Notes: generated by a model not told the origin, from the letters alone. Counted from the stretch's first letter, positions 8,376 through 16,954 are shown. The stretch: 64,000 nt of DNA from an uncultured Ruminococcus sp. (GCA_902786965.1 CADAEJ010000004.1:34387-98386); one strand, 5' to 3'. A program made the numbers and translations.

Positions 8376-8632
8376 GCTCGCCGTCTTTTTTGATAACGGC
8401 TGCTATCGTTCTGAAAACGCACAAGATATCAAGCTGCATCGAAAAGTGCTTGATGTAGTAATACTCCAGCTCGAGCCTTTCGCGGTACTCGATGTTGGAC
8501 CTGCCGTTGCAAGCCCACCAGCCTGTTGAAGTGCCGCACGAAGGCTGTTGTAAACGCTGTAAGCAGCGAAACGATATCAACTATCAGAAAGTCGATATGA
8601 CGAAGCCATGGATATTTACTTTTTGTATGCAT
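8376..8632 (-). pseudogene. Initiating sugar-phosphate transferase, large out-of-frame internal deletion
   Basis: The frame starting ATG at 8632 encodes a polyprenyl-phosphate sugar-transferase N-terminus (YPWLRHIDFLIVDIVSLLTA, first membrane helix). From about 8535 a different frame encodes the C-terminal end of the same family: GTSTGWWACNGRSNIEYRER then LELEYYYIKHFS and the terminal KTI-like FRTIAAVIKK. The roughly 400 residues between, including the other helices and the catalytic region, are missing. At the junction both halves share the same bases (CGGCACTTCAACAGG). The gene cannot make a working enzyme. A ribosome site (GAGG) still precedes the ATG. Confidence 0.75.
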
Positions 8633-8785
8633 ATGCGCTGCCTCACTTTCAGATAGGGATATTCTTACATCAAAGACCTGTATGGATATAATTATCAGAT
8701 ATAATTCGTAAATTAAATCAAGACGCAACTTTGATACAATTGCACAAATGTCGTTGTATAATATGTTCAAGCCATTTCTTTGCGC

Positions 8786-8818
8786 ACAAAAATGCCCGAT
8801 ACACGCGGTATCGGGCTT
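8786..8818 (-). terminator. Terminator of the O-antigen-ligase-like gene
   Basis: Perfect 9-bp stem GCCCGATAC/GTATCGGGC (8794-8802 with 8808-8816), five-base loop, and ATTTTTG immediately downstream on the minus strand. Confidence 0.85.
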
Positions 8819-8827
8819 GATGGTCCG

Positions 8828-10234
8828 TCAATTGATCTCTTCGGAAATTTCTTTTGTTTGTTCGTTTCCATCGGAAACTGCCTTTGTCTTTGCTGTTTTT
8901 TCTTCGCAGGGTCTGTACGCAAAGCCGAGCAGGCAGAACAGGTAAGGTGCGACCGAGCAGGTGGTGTTGCCAAAGAGCGCTGATACAAGGTATCCGAACG
9001 CGGCGGTAAACGCTGCGAGTGTGAAGGCATCAAGAACCAATCTCTTTTTCAGCCCTCGCAGGAACACGCTCAGTACACCGCTGATGTACATAAGAGCCGC
9101 AGGGATCCCGAAGAATACGGCATATTGCAGATACTCGTTATGCGGGCGGGAATTACCAGCAGCTATGTGCAGACGCTCGGCTATGCCCTCGTTGCCGTAT
9201 CCGAAGAAAGGACGTTCTTTTATGTATGACACGGTATTTGTCCACAGCACCCACCTGTATGAACCTGCCTTCCACGCGTCTTCGGCATTGGTGACGATCT
9301 TTTTCATATCACCGAACATACCGAGGAAACTGCTGAGCAGGTCTGAATCTGTAAACATATTCAGCACGAACAAGACAAGATACGCTCCCATCGGGACAAA
9401 AACCAGCTTGTTGAACTTCCCATCGTGCAGACGCTGGATCACTATCAGGAAAATAAGCCCAAAGCCTCCTGCGATAAAGCAGCCCAGGGTATTATCACGC
9501 ATAAGTATCCACGTGTTCATAATGAAGCATACACTGTCGAAAATACGCCATTTCCACGATTTAAGAAATACAAACAGCGCCGCGGAAAGCAAAAGATTAA
9601 GCGTAAGATAGTAGCAGTAGAAATTACGATTGTTGAATACCGCTACCATTCCGTCTGATGACCATTTATAAGGATAAAACGCCTCTATGTGCCATAGGTG
9701 CTTATCAATAACAACAAGTACGACCAGGATCATTGACACACACTGCATTATTCTTATTGCGATCAGCTTTAATCTGCGCTCACTTACCAGCGCGGCACAG
9801 CCAAAATACACAGCAATGTAAATAATAAACGATGTATAGCTCTCAAAGCGCCAGGTCTCACCAAGTGCATTGGGCTCGTTTCGGTTGATGTAGGTCGAAA
9901 TAAGTATCAGTATGATGAACGCCGCAAAAAAATACAGCGTGATATTGCCTTTAAAAAAGGCTTTGTTTATCCTTTTCTCCGTCAGGGCTTTGATAAAGGC
10001 GAATATAAACACACCTGCCGCGAGCTTGCAGCTTATGCTGTTTATTGAATATATCTGCGACTCCATAGGATAGTTTTCAAATATATTCTGCACAAGGAAA
10101 AGCACAGGCGTAAGCACAAAAAGAACAAATGGCAGCACCGCAAGCTTTTGTATTGTATTCCACGAAACCAGCGCAAATACATCTTTTACGTTTTTTGCCT
10201 CGTGGAGCTGTTTGAGTTTTGATGACATATGCAT
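8828..10234 (-). CDS. O-antigen ligase/polymerase-like membrane protein (Wzy_C family)
   Basis: A 468-aa polytopic membrane protein with about ten to twelve hydrophobic segments. The long extracytoplasmic loop before the last helices carries the Wzy_C features RWVLWTNTVSYIKERPFFGYG and the RPHNEYLQYAVFFG motif. Such proteins polymerise or ligate lipid-linked oligosaccharides at the outer face of the membrane; here probably for a capsule or wall polysaccharide. The C-terminal 30 residues are charged and cytosolic. AAGGAAGG precedes the ATG. It is separated from the upstream DUF4364-like gene by a terminator and from the downstream broken sugar transferase by another, so it appears to be its own unit. 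Confidence 0.8.
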   Translation of the reverse strand: MHMSSKLKQLHEAKNVKDVFALVSWNTIQKLAVLPFVLFVLTPVLFLVQNIFENYPMESQIYSINSISCKLAAGVFIFAFIKALTEKRINKAFFKGNITLYFFAAFIILILISTYINRNEPNALGETWRFESYTSFIIYIAVYFGCAALVSERRLKLIAIRIMQCVSMILVVLVVIDKHLWHIEAFYPYKWSSDGMVAVFNNRNFYCYYLTLNLLLSAALFVFLKSWKWRIFDSVCFIMNTWILMRDNTLGCFIAGGFGLIFLIVIQRLHDGKFNKLVFVPMGAYLVLFVLNMFTDSDLLSSFLGMFGDMKKIVTNAEDAWKAGSYRWVLWTNTVSYIKERPFFGYGNEGIAERLHIAAGNSRPHNEYLQYAVFFGIPAALMYISGVLSVFLRGLKKRLVLDAFTLAAFTAAFGYLVSALFGNTTCSVAPYLFCLLGFAYRPCEEKTAKTKAVSDGNEQTKEISEEIN

Positions 10235-10257
10235 TACCCATTACCTTCCTTTATTCG

Positions 10258-10287
10258 CAAAAAGAACACAAAGCTGTGTTGTGTTCT
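10258..10287 (-). terminator. Terminator at the end of the aroA-aroC-DUF4364 unit
   Basis: Perfect 8-bp stem GAACACAA/TTGTGTTC (10264-10271 with 10279-10286) followed on the minus strand by TTTTT. Confidence 0.8.
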
Positions 10288-10298
10288 CAAGGATACTG

Positions 10299-11129
10299 TT
10301 ATGTTCGGTTTGCAAGCACGCAGGCAACTATGCACTCAAGCAGTGTATCATCCTGCGAAAGTCTGCGGCATATGCGCTGCGCCTGCTGTTCATCGGGGGC
10401 GCTTATTTCAAGCTCGCACACCTTTTGCTGTACGCGGCATACGCACCTTACCTCAAAGCCGCTTTGCGTTTTTGAGCTGCTGCAATCATTTTCAGCGGTC
10501 TGCTTTGCAAGCATCTGTGCGGCAGCTGCGAGCCTTTGCTCGTACTCGGTCTGCTCGGCGGCAGGCTCTGCCTTTGCCCTTGCGCCGAGTATGCAGTCCA
10601 TTACCGCGCAGTACAGCCTGACTGTATCGGCGTTCATTCTCGCCCGCAGGAAGTCAGCAAGCTCTTTATCCTTGCTCCACAGCGTCAGGCGCATAAGCAG
10701 TCTGCCGTTGTCAAGGCACTCGCACATCGCGCCGAAGGCATCGTCCTGTTCGAGCAGGCGCACCTGTGTATCACGCCGATTCTTTTTTTCGCTGAAATAG
10801 CTCTGTGCCGAACCAAGCGCCCTGTCGCGCAGACTTTTCAGCGCAAGCTCGGAAAGCTCGGGAACAAGCTCTTTTCCCGCATCTGTAAGGCGCACGCAGG
10901 AGCTTTTGTCAAGCTCTATCATCGCATTTGCGAGCATTTGCTCATACGCCTCGGTATATGTGAAATAATCAATTACCGTTTCGTTGACGGTCAGTATCTC
11001 ACGAAGCTGGTCAGCCGTACAAGGCTCTTCAAACCTCGCAAGGAAGTCGCCGATAAGAATTTTCGCCCTTGTCACATCATACTCGGTACTGACCTTTGGA
11101 GATACGAACCTTTCGGGGTGATTTTCCAA
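10299..11129 (-). CDS. DUF4364-like putative transcriptional regulator
   Basis: A 276-aa soluble protein. Its N-terminal 90 residues look like a winged helix (CTADQLREILTVNETVIDYF, then RLTDAGKELVPEL), and its C-terminal 50 residues (FEVRCVCRVQQKVCELEI, then PDEQQAQRICRRL) resemble the DUF4364 family that is common in clostridia. The middle is a helical, charged insertion, making it longer than usual family members (about 180 aa). The start is TTG at 11129, five bases after AAGGAGG. It sits 12 bp after aroC and is the last gene of the aromatic group. A role in regulating that pathway is only a guess. Confidence 0.5.
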   Translation of the reverse strand: MENHPERFVSPKVSTEYDVTRAKILIGDFLARFEEPCTADQLREILTVNETVIDYFTYTEAYEQMLANAMIELDKSSCVRLTDAGKELVPELSELALKSLRDRALGSAQSYFSEKKNRRDTQVRLLEQDDAFGAMCECLDNGRLLMRLTLWSKDKELADFLRARMNADTVRLYCAVMDCILGARAKAEPAAEQTEYEQRLAAAAQMLAKQTAENDCSSSKTQSGFEVRCVCRVQQKVCELEISAPDEQQAQRICRRLSQDDTLLECIVACVLANRT

Positions 11130-11141
11130 GACTGCCTCCTT

Positions 11142-12233
11142 TTAGAAATTCGGGTAGTCGAGCATATGGTTGAGTATGGCGATATTCAGCGCCGCCTCGA
11201 CCGCCGCAACTGCTCTTGGAACTATGCAGGGGTCGTGCCTGCCCTTTATTTCAAGTGTTTCGTTCTTCATCGCAGAGTAATCGACAGTTTCCTGCGGCTT
11301 TGCGATGGACGGAGTAGGCTTTATTGCTACGCGAAGGGTTATCGGCATACCGCTTGAGATACCGCCGAGGATACCTCCGTGATTGTTGGTCTTGGTGACA
11401 ACAAAGCCCTTATCGTTGACATAGAATTCATCGTTATTCTGCGAGCCTGTGAGCTGTGCGCTCTCAAAGCCTGCGCCGAATTCGAGTCCCTTAACGGCGG
11501 GGATACCGAAGATAAGCTGTGCGATAGAGTTTTCAAGTCCGTCAAAAATCGGGGAGCCGATACCTGCGGGAACATTTATCGCGATAGCCTCGATGATACC
11601 GCCGACGCTGTCGCCCTGCGCCTTGGCATTCTCTATCTGCTTTTTCATCTCGTTGCCCTGAACGTCGATAATGACGGGGAAATCCTTGTCCCAAAGCTCG
11701 CGAATATCGTCCTTTGAGGTATTTATGACATCAAAGCCCTTATCCTTGATGCCGTGTATCTCGGCGATATGCGCGCCTATGTAGATGCCTCTTTTGCGAA
11801 GTATCTGCTGTGCGACTGCGCCCGCAAAGCAAAGCGGTGCGGTAAGTCTGCCCGAGAAGTGTCCGCCGCCGCGCACATCGTTAAATCCGCGGTAGCGCAG
11901 AGCGCCTGTATAATCGGCATGACCCGGACGCGCAAGCCTTGAAAGATTTGAGTAGTCCTGCGAGTGATGGTCGTTATTGGCGATTATCGCGCAAAGAGGC
12001 GTACCTGTGGTCTTTCCGTTATAGTAGCCCGACATTATCTGCGGCATATCCTTTTCGTTTCTTGCGGTGGTCAGCCCGTTGCTTTTCGGGGCGCGCCTTG
12101 CCATGAACTTGTACACTTCATCAAGGTCGATGCTTTCGCCTGCGGGTACGTTATCCATACACACGCCGATAGCTTGTCCGTGGCTTTCTCCGAATATAGA
12201 AAAGGTTATCTTGTTGTTCCAGGTCGATGACAT
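11142..12233 (-). CDS. aroC: Chorismate synthase
   Basis: Converts EPSP to chorismate, the last common step of aromatic amino acid synthesis, needing reduced FMN. The 363-aa protein has the family signatures GESHGQAIGVCMDNVPAG at the N-terminus, RRAPKSNGLTTAR, RPGHADYTGALRY, the RGGGHFSGRLTAP signature and the C-terminal GRHDPCIVPRAV. It lies 30 bp after aroA and 12 bp before the DUF4364-like gene, all in one direction. High confidence. Confidence 0.96.
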   Translation of the reverse strand: MSSTWNNKITFSIFGESHGQAIGVCMDNVPAGESIDLDEVYKFMARRAPKSNGLTTARNEKDMPQIMSGYYNGKTTGTPLCAIIANNDHHSQDYSNLSRLARPGHADYTGALRYRGFNDVRGGGHFSGRLTAPLCFAGAVAQQILRKRGIYIGAHIAEIHGIKDKGFDVINTSKDDIRELWDKDFPVIIDVQGNEMKKQIENAKAQGDSVGGIIEAIAINVPAGIGSPIFDGLENSIAQLIFGIPAVKGLEFGAGFESAQLTGSQNNDEFYVNDKGFVVTKTNNHGGILGGISSGMPITLRVAIKPTPSIAKPQETVDYSAMKNETLEIKGRHDPCIVPRAVAAVEAALNIAILNHMLDYPNF

Positions 12234-12263
12234 ATTCTTTCCTCCACTTGCCGCTTATGCGGC

Positions 12264-13490
12264 TCAATTCTCAACAGTAATATCTCCGCCCAAGGCTTTG
12301 TAGACCTCAAAAAAGTCGGGATAGGATTTTTCAACGCACTGTGCGCCGATAAGCGTTACGGGTCCTGTGCTTCTTGTTGCGGCGACTGCCATAGCCATAG
12401 CTATCCTATGGTCGTTAAAGCAGTCCACCTGCCCTGCGTGCAGGCTTTTCACCCCTTGTATCTCAAGAAAGTCCTCACCCGCGGTGACTTTGCCGCCAAG
12501 GGCGTTGAGACACACGCTTACCGCCTCAAGCCTGTCGCTTTCCTTGATGCGCAGCCTTGCGACGTTGAAAATGCGGCTCGTCCCTTCACAAAAGCTTGCA
12601 AGCACCGCAAGTATCGGCACAAGGTCGGGTATATCCGAGCAGTCAAGCTCGAAAGGTTTCAGTCCGCCATTTTTATTATACACTATTTTGTCGCATATTT
12701 CAACAATTTTTTTATCGCCCTGACAAGAATTTTCATTCAGTTCATTGATGCGTATATCCGAACCGAGCGAATTTGCGACATAAAAGAACGCTGCCTGCGA
12801 ATAATCCGCCTCAACGGGTGCCTGGAAAGACTTCATACTGCCGCCTGTGACGGCATACCCTTTGTCAGTTTGCGTCACGCTCACGCCGCACTTTGCAAGG
12901 CAGTCAGCGGTTATATCGACATACGGCTTTGATTGCAGCGGCGTTGTCAGCACAAGCTCGCTGCGCCCGTCTATAAGTGCCAGCGCCAGAAGCAGCCCTG
13001 TAACGAACTGCGAGGAGATATCGCCGCTGATGCGGTACTCTCCGCTTGTCAGCCTGCCGCGCACCGTAAAAGGCATAGTGCCTTGATAATCAAACTGCGC
13101 GCCGTGCTTTGGAAGCTCGTCAAGGTACGGAGTTATCGGTCTTTGAGGCAGCTTGCCCTGCCCAAGAAATGTTGCTTGCACCCCAAGCGCGCACACCACC
13201 GGGATAAGAAAGCGCAGTGTCGAGCCTGACTCGCAGCAGTCGATAACTGCTTTTTCGGGCGGCTTTTCGATGCCCTTTATAATCGCGGTATTTCCGCTTA
13301 TATCTATCTGCGCACCCAGTGAGCGCATAGCGTTTACCGTGGCGGTTATATCCTTTGAAAAGCTGAGGTTCTCGACCTTGCTCGTCCCCTTTGAAAGCGC
13401 GGCGGCGATAACGAGCCTGTGCGCCACGCTTTTTGACGGCGGGACGCTTACCTCACCCTTTATCTTTTGTGGTTTTATAGTAACTACCAT
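12264..13490 (-). CDS. aroA: 3-phosphoshikimate 1-carboxyvinyltransferase (EPSP synthase)
   Basis: Joins PEP to shikimate-3-phosphate. A 408-aa protein with VPPSKSVAHRLVIAAA at the N-terminus, GSTLRFLIPV, ISSQFVTGLLLAL, RIKESDRLEA and the C-terminal NDHRIAMAMAVAA. The start MVVTIKPQK at 13490 matches the usual family start and has GGAG about ten bases upstream. This places the first 38 bp of aroA inside the 3' end of the preceding DUF3592 gene in another frame. The overlap implies translational coupling. Followed by aroC. Confidence 0.95.
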   Translation of the reverse strand: MVVTIKPQKIKGEVSVPPSKSVAHRLVIAAALSKGTSKVENLSFSKDITATVNAMRSLGAQIDISGNTAIIKGIEKPPEKAVIDCCESGSTLRFLIPVVCALGVQATFLGQGKLPQRPITPYLDELPKHGAQFDYQGTMPFTVRGRLTSGEYRISGDISSQFVTGLLLALALIDGRSELVLTTPLQSKPYVDITADCLAKCGVSVTQTDKGYAVTGGSMKSFQAPVEADYSQAAFFYVANSLGSDIRINELNENSCQGDKKIVEICDKIVYNKNGGLKPFELDCSDIPDLVPILAVLASFCEGTSRIFNVARLRIKESDRLEAVSVCLNALGGKVTAGEDFLEIQGVKSLHAGQVDCFNDHRIAMAMAVAATRSTGPVTLIGAQCVEKSYPDFFEVYKALGGDITVEN

Positions 13491-14004
13491 TGTGTTCGTT
13501 TCTCCATTGTTTCTGTTTTTTCTTTTCATTCAAAACTGCTCTTATGACGCACACGCACACTATCCCCATCACCACAGAAAGCACGATAAGGACTATCCTT
13601 GCATTTGTGAAGTATTCCAGATCTCCATCAAGATAATAATTGCTGTGGTCGTATGGGTCATAGTGTATCAGTATCCTGTCGCCTTTCTCGTGATCCGAGC
13701 CTCTGCTTTTGATTACATCGAGGCTGAAATCGCTGCCGTCTTCAACATCTATCGTCAGCAGGGTCTTGATATAGTGGTTGCCGCCCGTTACGACCTCTTT
13801 GTCTGTAACCACGGCATATGCAGATGCGCTGCACTCGGATCTCTGCGCCTTTGCGACATCGACCAACGATACAATTATCAGAAACGCCTCAAAAGCTATC
13901 ACCAACCACATACAGATACGCTTGGCTTTGAGTCTGCTTTTCATTTCGTCTTTTTCTTTTTTGATACGCTCTTTAAGACGCTTGTTATACTTTGATTTTG
14001 ACAT
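13453..14004 (-). CDS. DUF3592-type membrane protein (copy 2)
   Basis: A 183-aa protein with a basic N-terminus, one helix at about residues 30-50 and another near 137-157, with an extracytoplasmic beta-rich part between them. It contains GDRILIHYDPYDHSNYY, the pattern seen in DUF3592 proteins. It is a paralogue of the next gene upstream: both have the same topology, a KAKRICMWLVIAFE-like first helix and the YDP-D--YY-GD motif. Its 3' end overlaps the start of aroA. It lies between aroB and aroA and so interrupts the shikimate order. Function unknown. Confidence 0.65.
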   Translation of the reverse strand: MSKSKYNKRLKERIKKEKDEMKSRLKAKRICMWLVIAFEAFLIIVSLVDVAKAQRSECSASAYAVVTDKEVVTGGNHYIKTLLTIDVEDGSDFSLDVIKSRGSDHEKGDRILIHYDPYDHSNYYLDGDLEYFTNARIVLIVLSVVMGIVCVCVIRAVLNEKKKQKQWRNEHNGSYYKTTKDKG

Positions 14005-14009
14005 TTTAA

Positions 14010-14525
14010 TTACTTCTCTGTGTTTTTCAGTTTTTTAACATCTTTTTTCACGATCCTGACAAGAATTACGCACACTATCGCCCACAGCGCCGCAATTACA
14101 ATTATGACCTTCTGCGTGGTGAATGCAGTTTCTATATCTCCCTCAATGTAGTAATCATCGGGATCGTCAGGATCATAAAACACCTTCAGCTCCTGCCCAC
14201 GCTCATATTTAGCGGTCGGTACCGTTATAATACTCTGCTTGAACACGCCGTCAGTTTTCACCTGTATCACTGCGGTGACCTTTGTCTTTACTCCATGCTT
14301 GATGCGATGTATATGATGCTGATCAACTATCCTCGTACTCTCTTCCAACACCACTGCATCAAGCGGCTGTGTACATTCCTTTTCCTTACGGCGGGCACTA
14401 TGCCCCACAAGCCACACCACAAGTACAAGCGCAATCTCAAAAACGATCACCAGCACCATACAGAAATACTTTGCTTTAAGACCTTTCCTGATTTTTTCTG
14501 CACTTTTTTCGGTTTCTCTCGACAT
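14010..14525 (-). CDS. DUF3592-type membrane protein (copy 1)
   Basis: A 171-aa two-helix membrane protein (about residues 20-42 and 133-155). The external part carries a His-rich stretch (DQHHIHRIKHG) and the motif KVFYDPDDPDDYYIEGD. It resembles its downstream neighbour in length, topology and motif, so the two probably arose by tandem duplication. It begins 6 bp after the aroB stop and ends 5 bp before copy 2. The tight spacing shows co-transcription with aroB. No known role in aromatic synthesis. Confidence 0.65.
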   Translation of the reverse strand: MSRETEKSAEKIRKGLKAKYFCMVLVIVFEIALVLVVWLVGHSARRKEKECTQPLDAVVLEESTRIVDQHHIHRIKHGVKTKVTAVIQVKTDGVFKQSIITVPTAKYERGQELKVFYDPDDPDDYYIEGDIETAFTTQKVIIVIAALWAIVCVILVRIVKKDVKKLKNTEK

Positions 14526-14531
14526 TTTATC

Positions 14532-15641
14532 CTACATCCCGCTTAAAACATCCGCAATCTGTTCGCGGCTTATCTGCTTGCCGTACTCGTTTTCGCCAAA
14601 GCACATCATCTCGCCTATCTGCTTCTGGAAAACGAACCTGAGCTTGCCGTCACGAACCTTTTTGTCGGTGTAGAGCTTATCGAGCAGCTCGCTTCTGTCG
14701 ATGTAATCGGGTATCTTCGTCGGCAGCTTCGCCCTTTCGCAAAGGCTGTATATCCTGCGGACATTCTCGCCCGAGATGAACCCGAGCCTTTCGCCGAGCC
14801 TTGCCTGCGCGCAAAGTCCTATCGCAACGGCTTGTCCGTGCAGCAGCTTATAATCGGAAACAGTTTCTATCGCTCTGCCGACCGTATGCCCGAGGTTGAG
14901 CACCTCACGCAGACCGCTTTCGCGCTCGTCCTGCATAACGACCTTGTACTTGACCTCGCAGTTATGCTGTGAGATATACTCGCAAACGTCCTTATCGCAG
15001 TCAAACACCTTTTCGATGTGCTTTTCAAGATACTCAAACAGCTCTTTATCGCCAAGGCAGCCGTGCTTTATCGTTTCGGCAAGCCCGCTTGAAAGCTGCT
15101 CACACGGCAGTGTTTTCCAGGTGGAAATATCAATGTAGACCTTTTTCGGCTGGTTGAACATACCGATAAGATTTGTCGCAAGCGGCGTATCTACGGCTGT
15201 TTTGCCGCCTACCGACGCATCGGCTGCTGCGAGCAGGGTGGTCGCGTAGTTTACAAAGGGGACTCCCCTGCCGAAAGTACCTGCGGTAAAGCCTGCAAGG
15301 TCGGTAACGACACCGCCGCCGAGCGCAACGACCGCGCAATCGCGTCTGAAGCCCTTTTCAAGCATAGAGTCCTCAAGGAACTCCTTCATCTGCCTTGTCT
15401 TTGACTTTTCGCCGCTTGGGATAACGAACAGCTGCGCATTAAAGCCCGCATCAGCGAGCTTTTGCAGCATTTCGCCCGCGTACAGCTTTTCCACGGTATC
15501 ATCAGTTATCACGGCAATATGCCTGCGGCTGCCGACAAGACCTGCCTGCAGGTCGCTCACAAGGCGCTCAAAAAGGCTGTAGCCTATCTCAATATCATAC
15601 GAGTCGTCAACGACACGTTTTAAACTAACATTGAAATTCAT
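14532..15641 (-). CDS. aroB: 3-dehydroquinate synthase
   Basis: Cyclises DAHP to dehydroquinate using NAD and a divalent metal. 369 aa, normal. Motifs: IPSGEKSKT, ALGGGVVTDLAGFTAGTFG, the YATTLLAAADASVGGKTAVD segment, metal-binding Glu/His contexts in SGLAETIKHG, and NLGHTVGRAIE. It has its own excellent promoter (TTGACA 15827-15822, 17 bp, TATAAT 15804-15799) and a 150-nt leader that contains a MITE-like element. GGAGG-like sequence precedes the ATG. High confidence. Confidence 0.96.
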   Translation of the reverse strand: MNFNVSLKRVVDDSYDIEIGYSLFERLVSDLQAGLVGSRRHIAVITDDTVEKLYAGEMLQKLADAGFNAQLFVIPSGEKSKTRQMKEFLEDSMLEKGFRRDCAVVALGGGVVTDLAGFTAGTFGRGVPFVNYATTLLAAADASVGGKTAVDTPLATNLIGMFNQPKKVYIDISTWKTLPCEQLSSGLAETIKHGCLGDKELFEYLEKHIEKVFDCDKDVCEYISQHNCEVKYKVVMQDERESGLREVLNLGHTVGRAIETVSDYKLLHGQAVAIGLCAQARLGERLGFISGENVRRIYSLCERAKLPTKIPDYIDRSELLDKLYTDKKVRDGKLRFVFQKQIGEMMCFGENEYGKQISREQIADVLSGM

Positions 15642-15660
15642 ACTTTCCTCCGTTACAATT

Positions 15661-15798
15661 ATAAATCAGAATTTAGCGTCTTTGACGCTAACAGTGAATA
15701 GTGAATAACGAATAGTGAAAAGTTAATAGTTAAGGTATCGCCTGCGGCGATGTATTAAATTGCTTATCGGTGCAAAGCATCGATAAATTCCGATTTAT
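15661..15798. mobile_element. MITE-like 138-bp element between aroB promoter and gene
   Basis: Ends in 15-bp inverted repeats, 14 of 15 matching (15661-15675 ataaatcagaattta; 15784-15798 taaattccgatttat). Inside are the perfect palindromic hairpin TTAGCGTC-AAA-GACGCTAA, a degenerate tandem of GAATAGTGAA/AATAGTTAA-like units (about 15692-15736), and an ATCGCC/GGCGAT hairpin. There is no coding capacity. The element ends exactly where the aroB -10 box (15799-15804) begins. A possible ATT duplication flanks it. Inferred to be a non-autonomous mobile element or a structured leader derived from one. Confidence 0.55.
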
Positions 15799-15827
15799 AT
15801 TATAACAATTTCGCTGCGTCTTGTCAA
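15799..15827 (-). promoter_or_regulatory. aroB promoter
   Basis: Consensus housekeeping promoter on the minus strand: TTGACA (15827-15822), 17-bp spacer, TATAAT (15804-15799). Confidence 0.85.
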
Positions 15828-15843
15828 CAAAGCTTATCCGACG

Positions 15844-16866
15844 TTATCCGACATCGTCGACAGGCTTGCCCATGAACTCGGCGAGCGCTTTTATTTTTTT
15901 CATGACCTGCGTGAATGCCTGCGGTGTGAGCTGCTGCGAGCCATCGCTGAGCGCGTTTTTGGGATCGCAGTGTACCTCTATCTCAAGTCCGTCACACCCT
16001 GCTGCGACTGCCGCGAGCGACATAGGCTCTACCAGCTTTACGATACCTGTTGCGTGGCTGGGATCGACAACGACAGGCAGGTGCGATCTGTGCTTGAGCA
16101 GCGCGACCGCCGAAATATCAAGCGTATTTCTGGTCATCGGCTCAAAGGTGCGTATGCCTCTTTCGCAGAGTATCACCTTGGAGTTGCCCTCACTCATTAT
16201 ATACTCCACGCTCATCAGAAGCTCCTCGAGAGTGCTTGAAAGTCCGCGCTTTAGCAGTATCGGCTTGTCGCAGCGCCCGAGTGCTTTGAGCAGCTCGAAG
16301 TTCTGCATATTCCTTGCGCCGACCTGTATAACATCAACATCTGCGAACATATCAATATGCGCAAGCGACATTATCTCGGTGACTATCGGCAGACCCGTTT
16401 CCTTTTTGGCTTTGAGCAAAAGCGCTATGCCCTCCTCGCGCAGTCCCTGGAAGGAGTATGGCGATGTTCTTGGCTTGAACGCGCCGCCGCGCAGCATTGT
16501 TGCGCCTGCCTGCTTGCAGGCTATCGCTGTTTCCATAAGCTGCTTTTCGCTCTCGACCGAGCAGGGTCCCGCGATTACCTGCGTTTTGCTGCCGCCTATC
16601 TGCCTTGAACAGATGTCAAGCACGGTGTTGTCGGGGTGGAACTTGCGGTTGGCGTTCTTGTAAGGCTCCTGCACGCGCTGCACCGACTCAACGCACTCGT
16701 TGGCAAGTATAGCCTCGATGTCGATATGTACAGTATCACCGATAAGCCCGATGATGTTTGAGTGAACGCCCTGCACGAGATTTGTCTTGACGCTGCTGCG
16801 CTCAAGCCTGCTGATAAGCTCCTCCACCTGCTGCTGTGATGCTGTGTTTTTCAATACGATGACCAT
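15844..16866 (-). CDS. aroF: 3-deoxy-7-phosphoheptulonate (DAHP) synthase, type I-beta with regulatory N-terminus
   Basis: Condenses PEP and erythrose-4-phosphate, the entry step to aromatics. 340 aa from the ATG at 16866, placed after GGAAAGG; the longer open frame runs into the attenuator. The first 70 residues form a ferredoxin-like regulatory domain (MVIVLKNTA and following) as in Thermotoga-type enzymes, which often mediates feedback by aromatic amino acids. Catalytic motifs: IAGPCSVES, RGGAFKPRTSPYSFQG, LLKRGLSST and VDPSHATG. Expression appears to be controlled by the leader peptide and terminator at 16884-17071. Confidence 0.95.
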   Translation of the reverse strand: MVIVLKNTASQQQVEELISRLERSSVKTNLVQGVHSNIIGLIGDTVHIDIEAILANECVESVQRVQEPYKNANRKFHPDNTVLDICSRQIGGSKTQVIAGPCSVESEKQLMETAIACKQAGATMLRGGAFKPRTSPYSFQGLREEGIALLLKAKKETGLPIVTEIMSLAHIDMFADVDVIQVGARNMQNFELLKALGRCDKPILLKRGLSSTLEELLMSVEYIMSEGNSKVILCERGIRTFEPMTRNTLDISAVALLKHRSHLPVVVDPSHATGIVKLVEPMSLAAVAAGCDGLEIEVHCDPKNALSDGSQQLTPQAFTQVMKKIKALAEFMGKPVDDVG

Positions 16867-16883
16867 TTTTATCATCCTTTCCC

Positions 16884-16926
16884 AAAAAATAAAATGACCG
16901 CAGCCTTGCGCGTGCAAAACTGCGGT
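16884..16926 (-). terminator. Attenuator terminator of aroF
   Basis: ACCGCAG (16926-16920) pairs with CTGCGGT (16903-16897), with an inner TTGC/GCAA stem, followed by CATTTTATTTTTT. It lies between the leader peptide and aroF. Its 5' arm (16919-16909) can instead pair with leader codons 27-30 (16993-16983) over 11 bp with one G-U pair, which would form an antiterminator. Confidence 0.8.
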
Positions 16927-16954
16927 ATGAATTACATATTAAAGCTGTGAGAGC

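Noticed and set aside
8429..8770. A 113-codon ORF as a novel protein
   Set aside because: It is the start of the deleted sugar transferase running out of frame after the deletion point.
15692..15740. Tandem AATAGTGAA-like units as a CRISPR array
   Set aside because: Units are about 10 bp, degenerate and without spacers; better seen as the inside of the MITE-like element.
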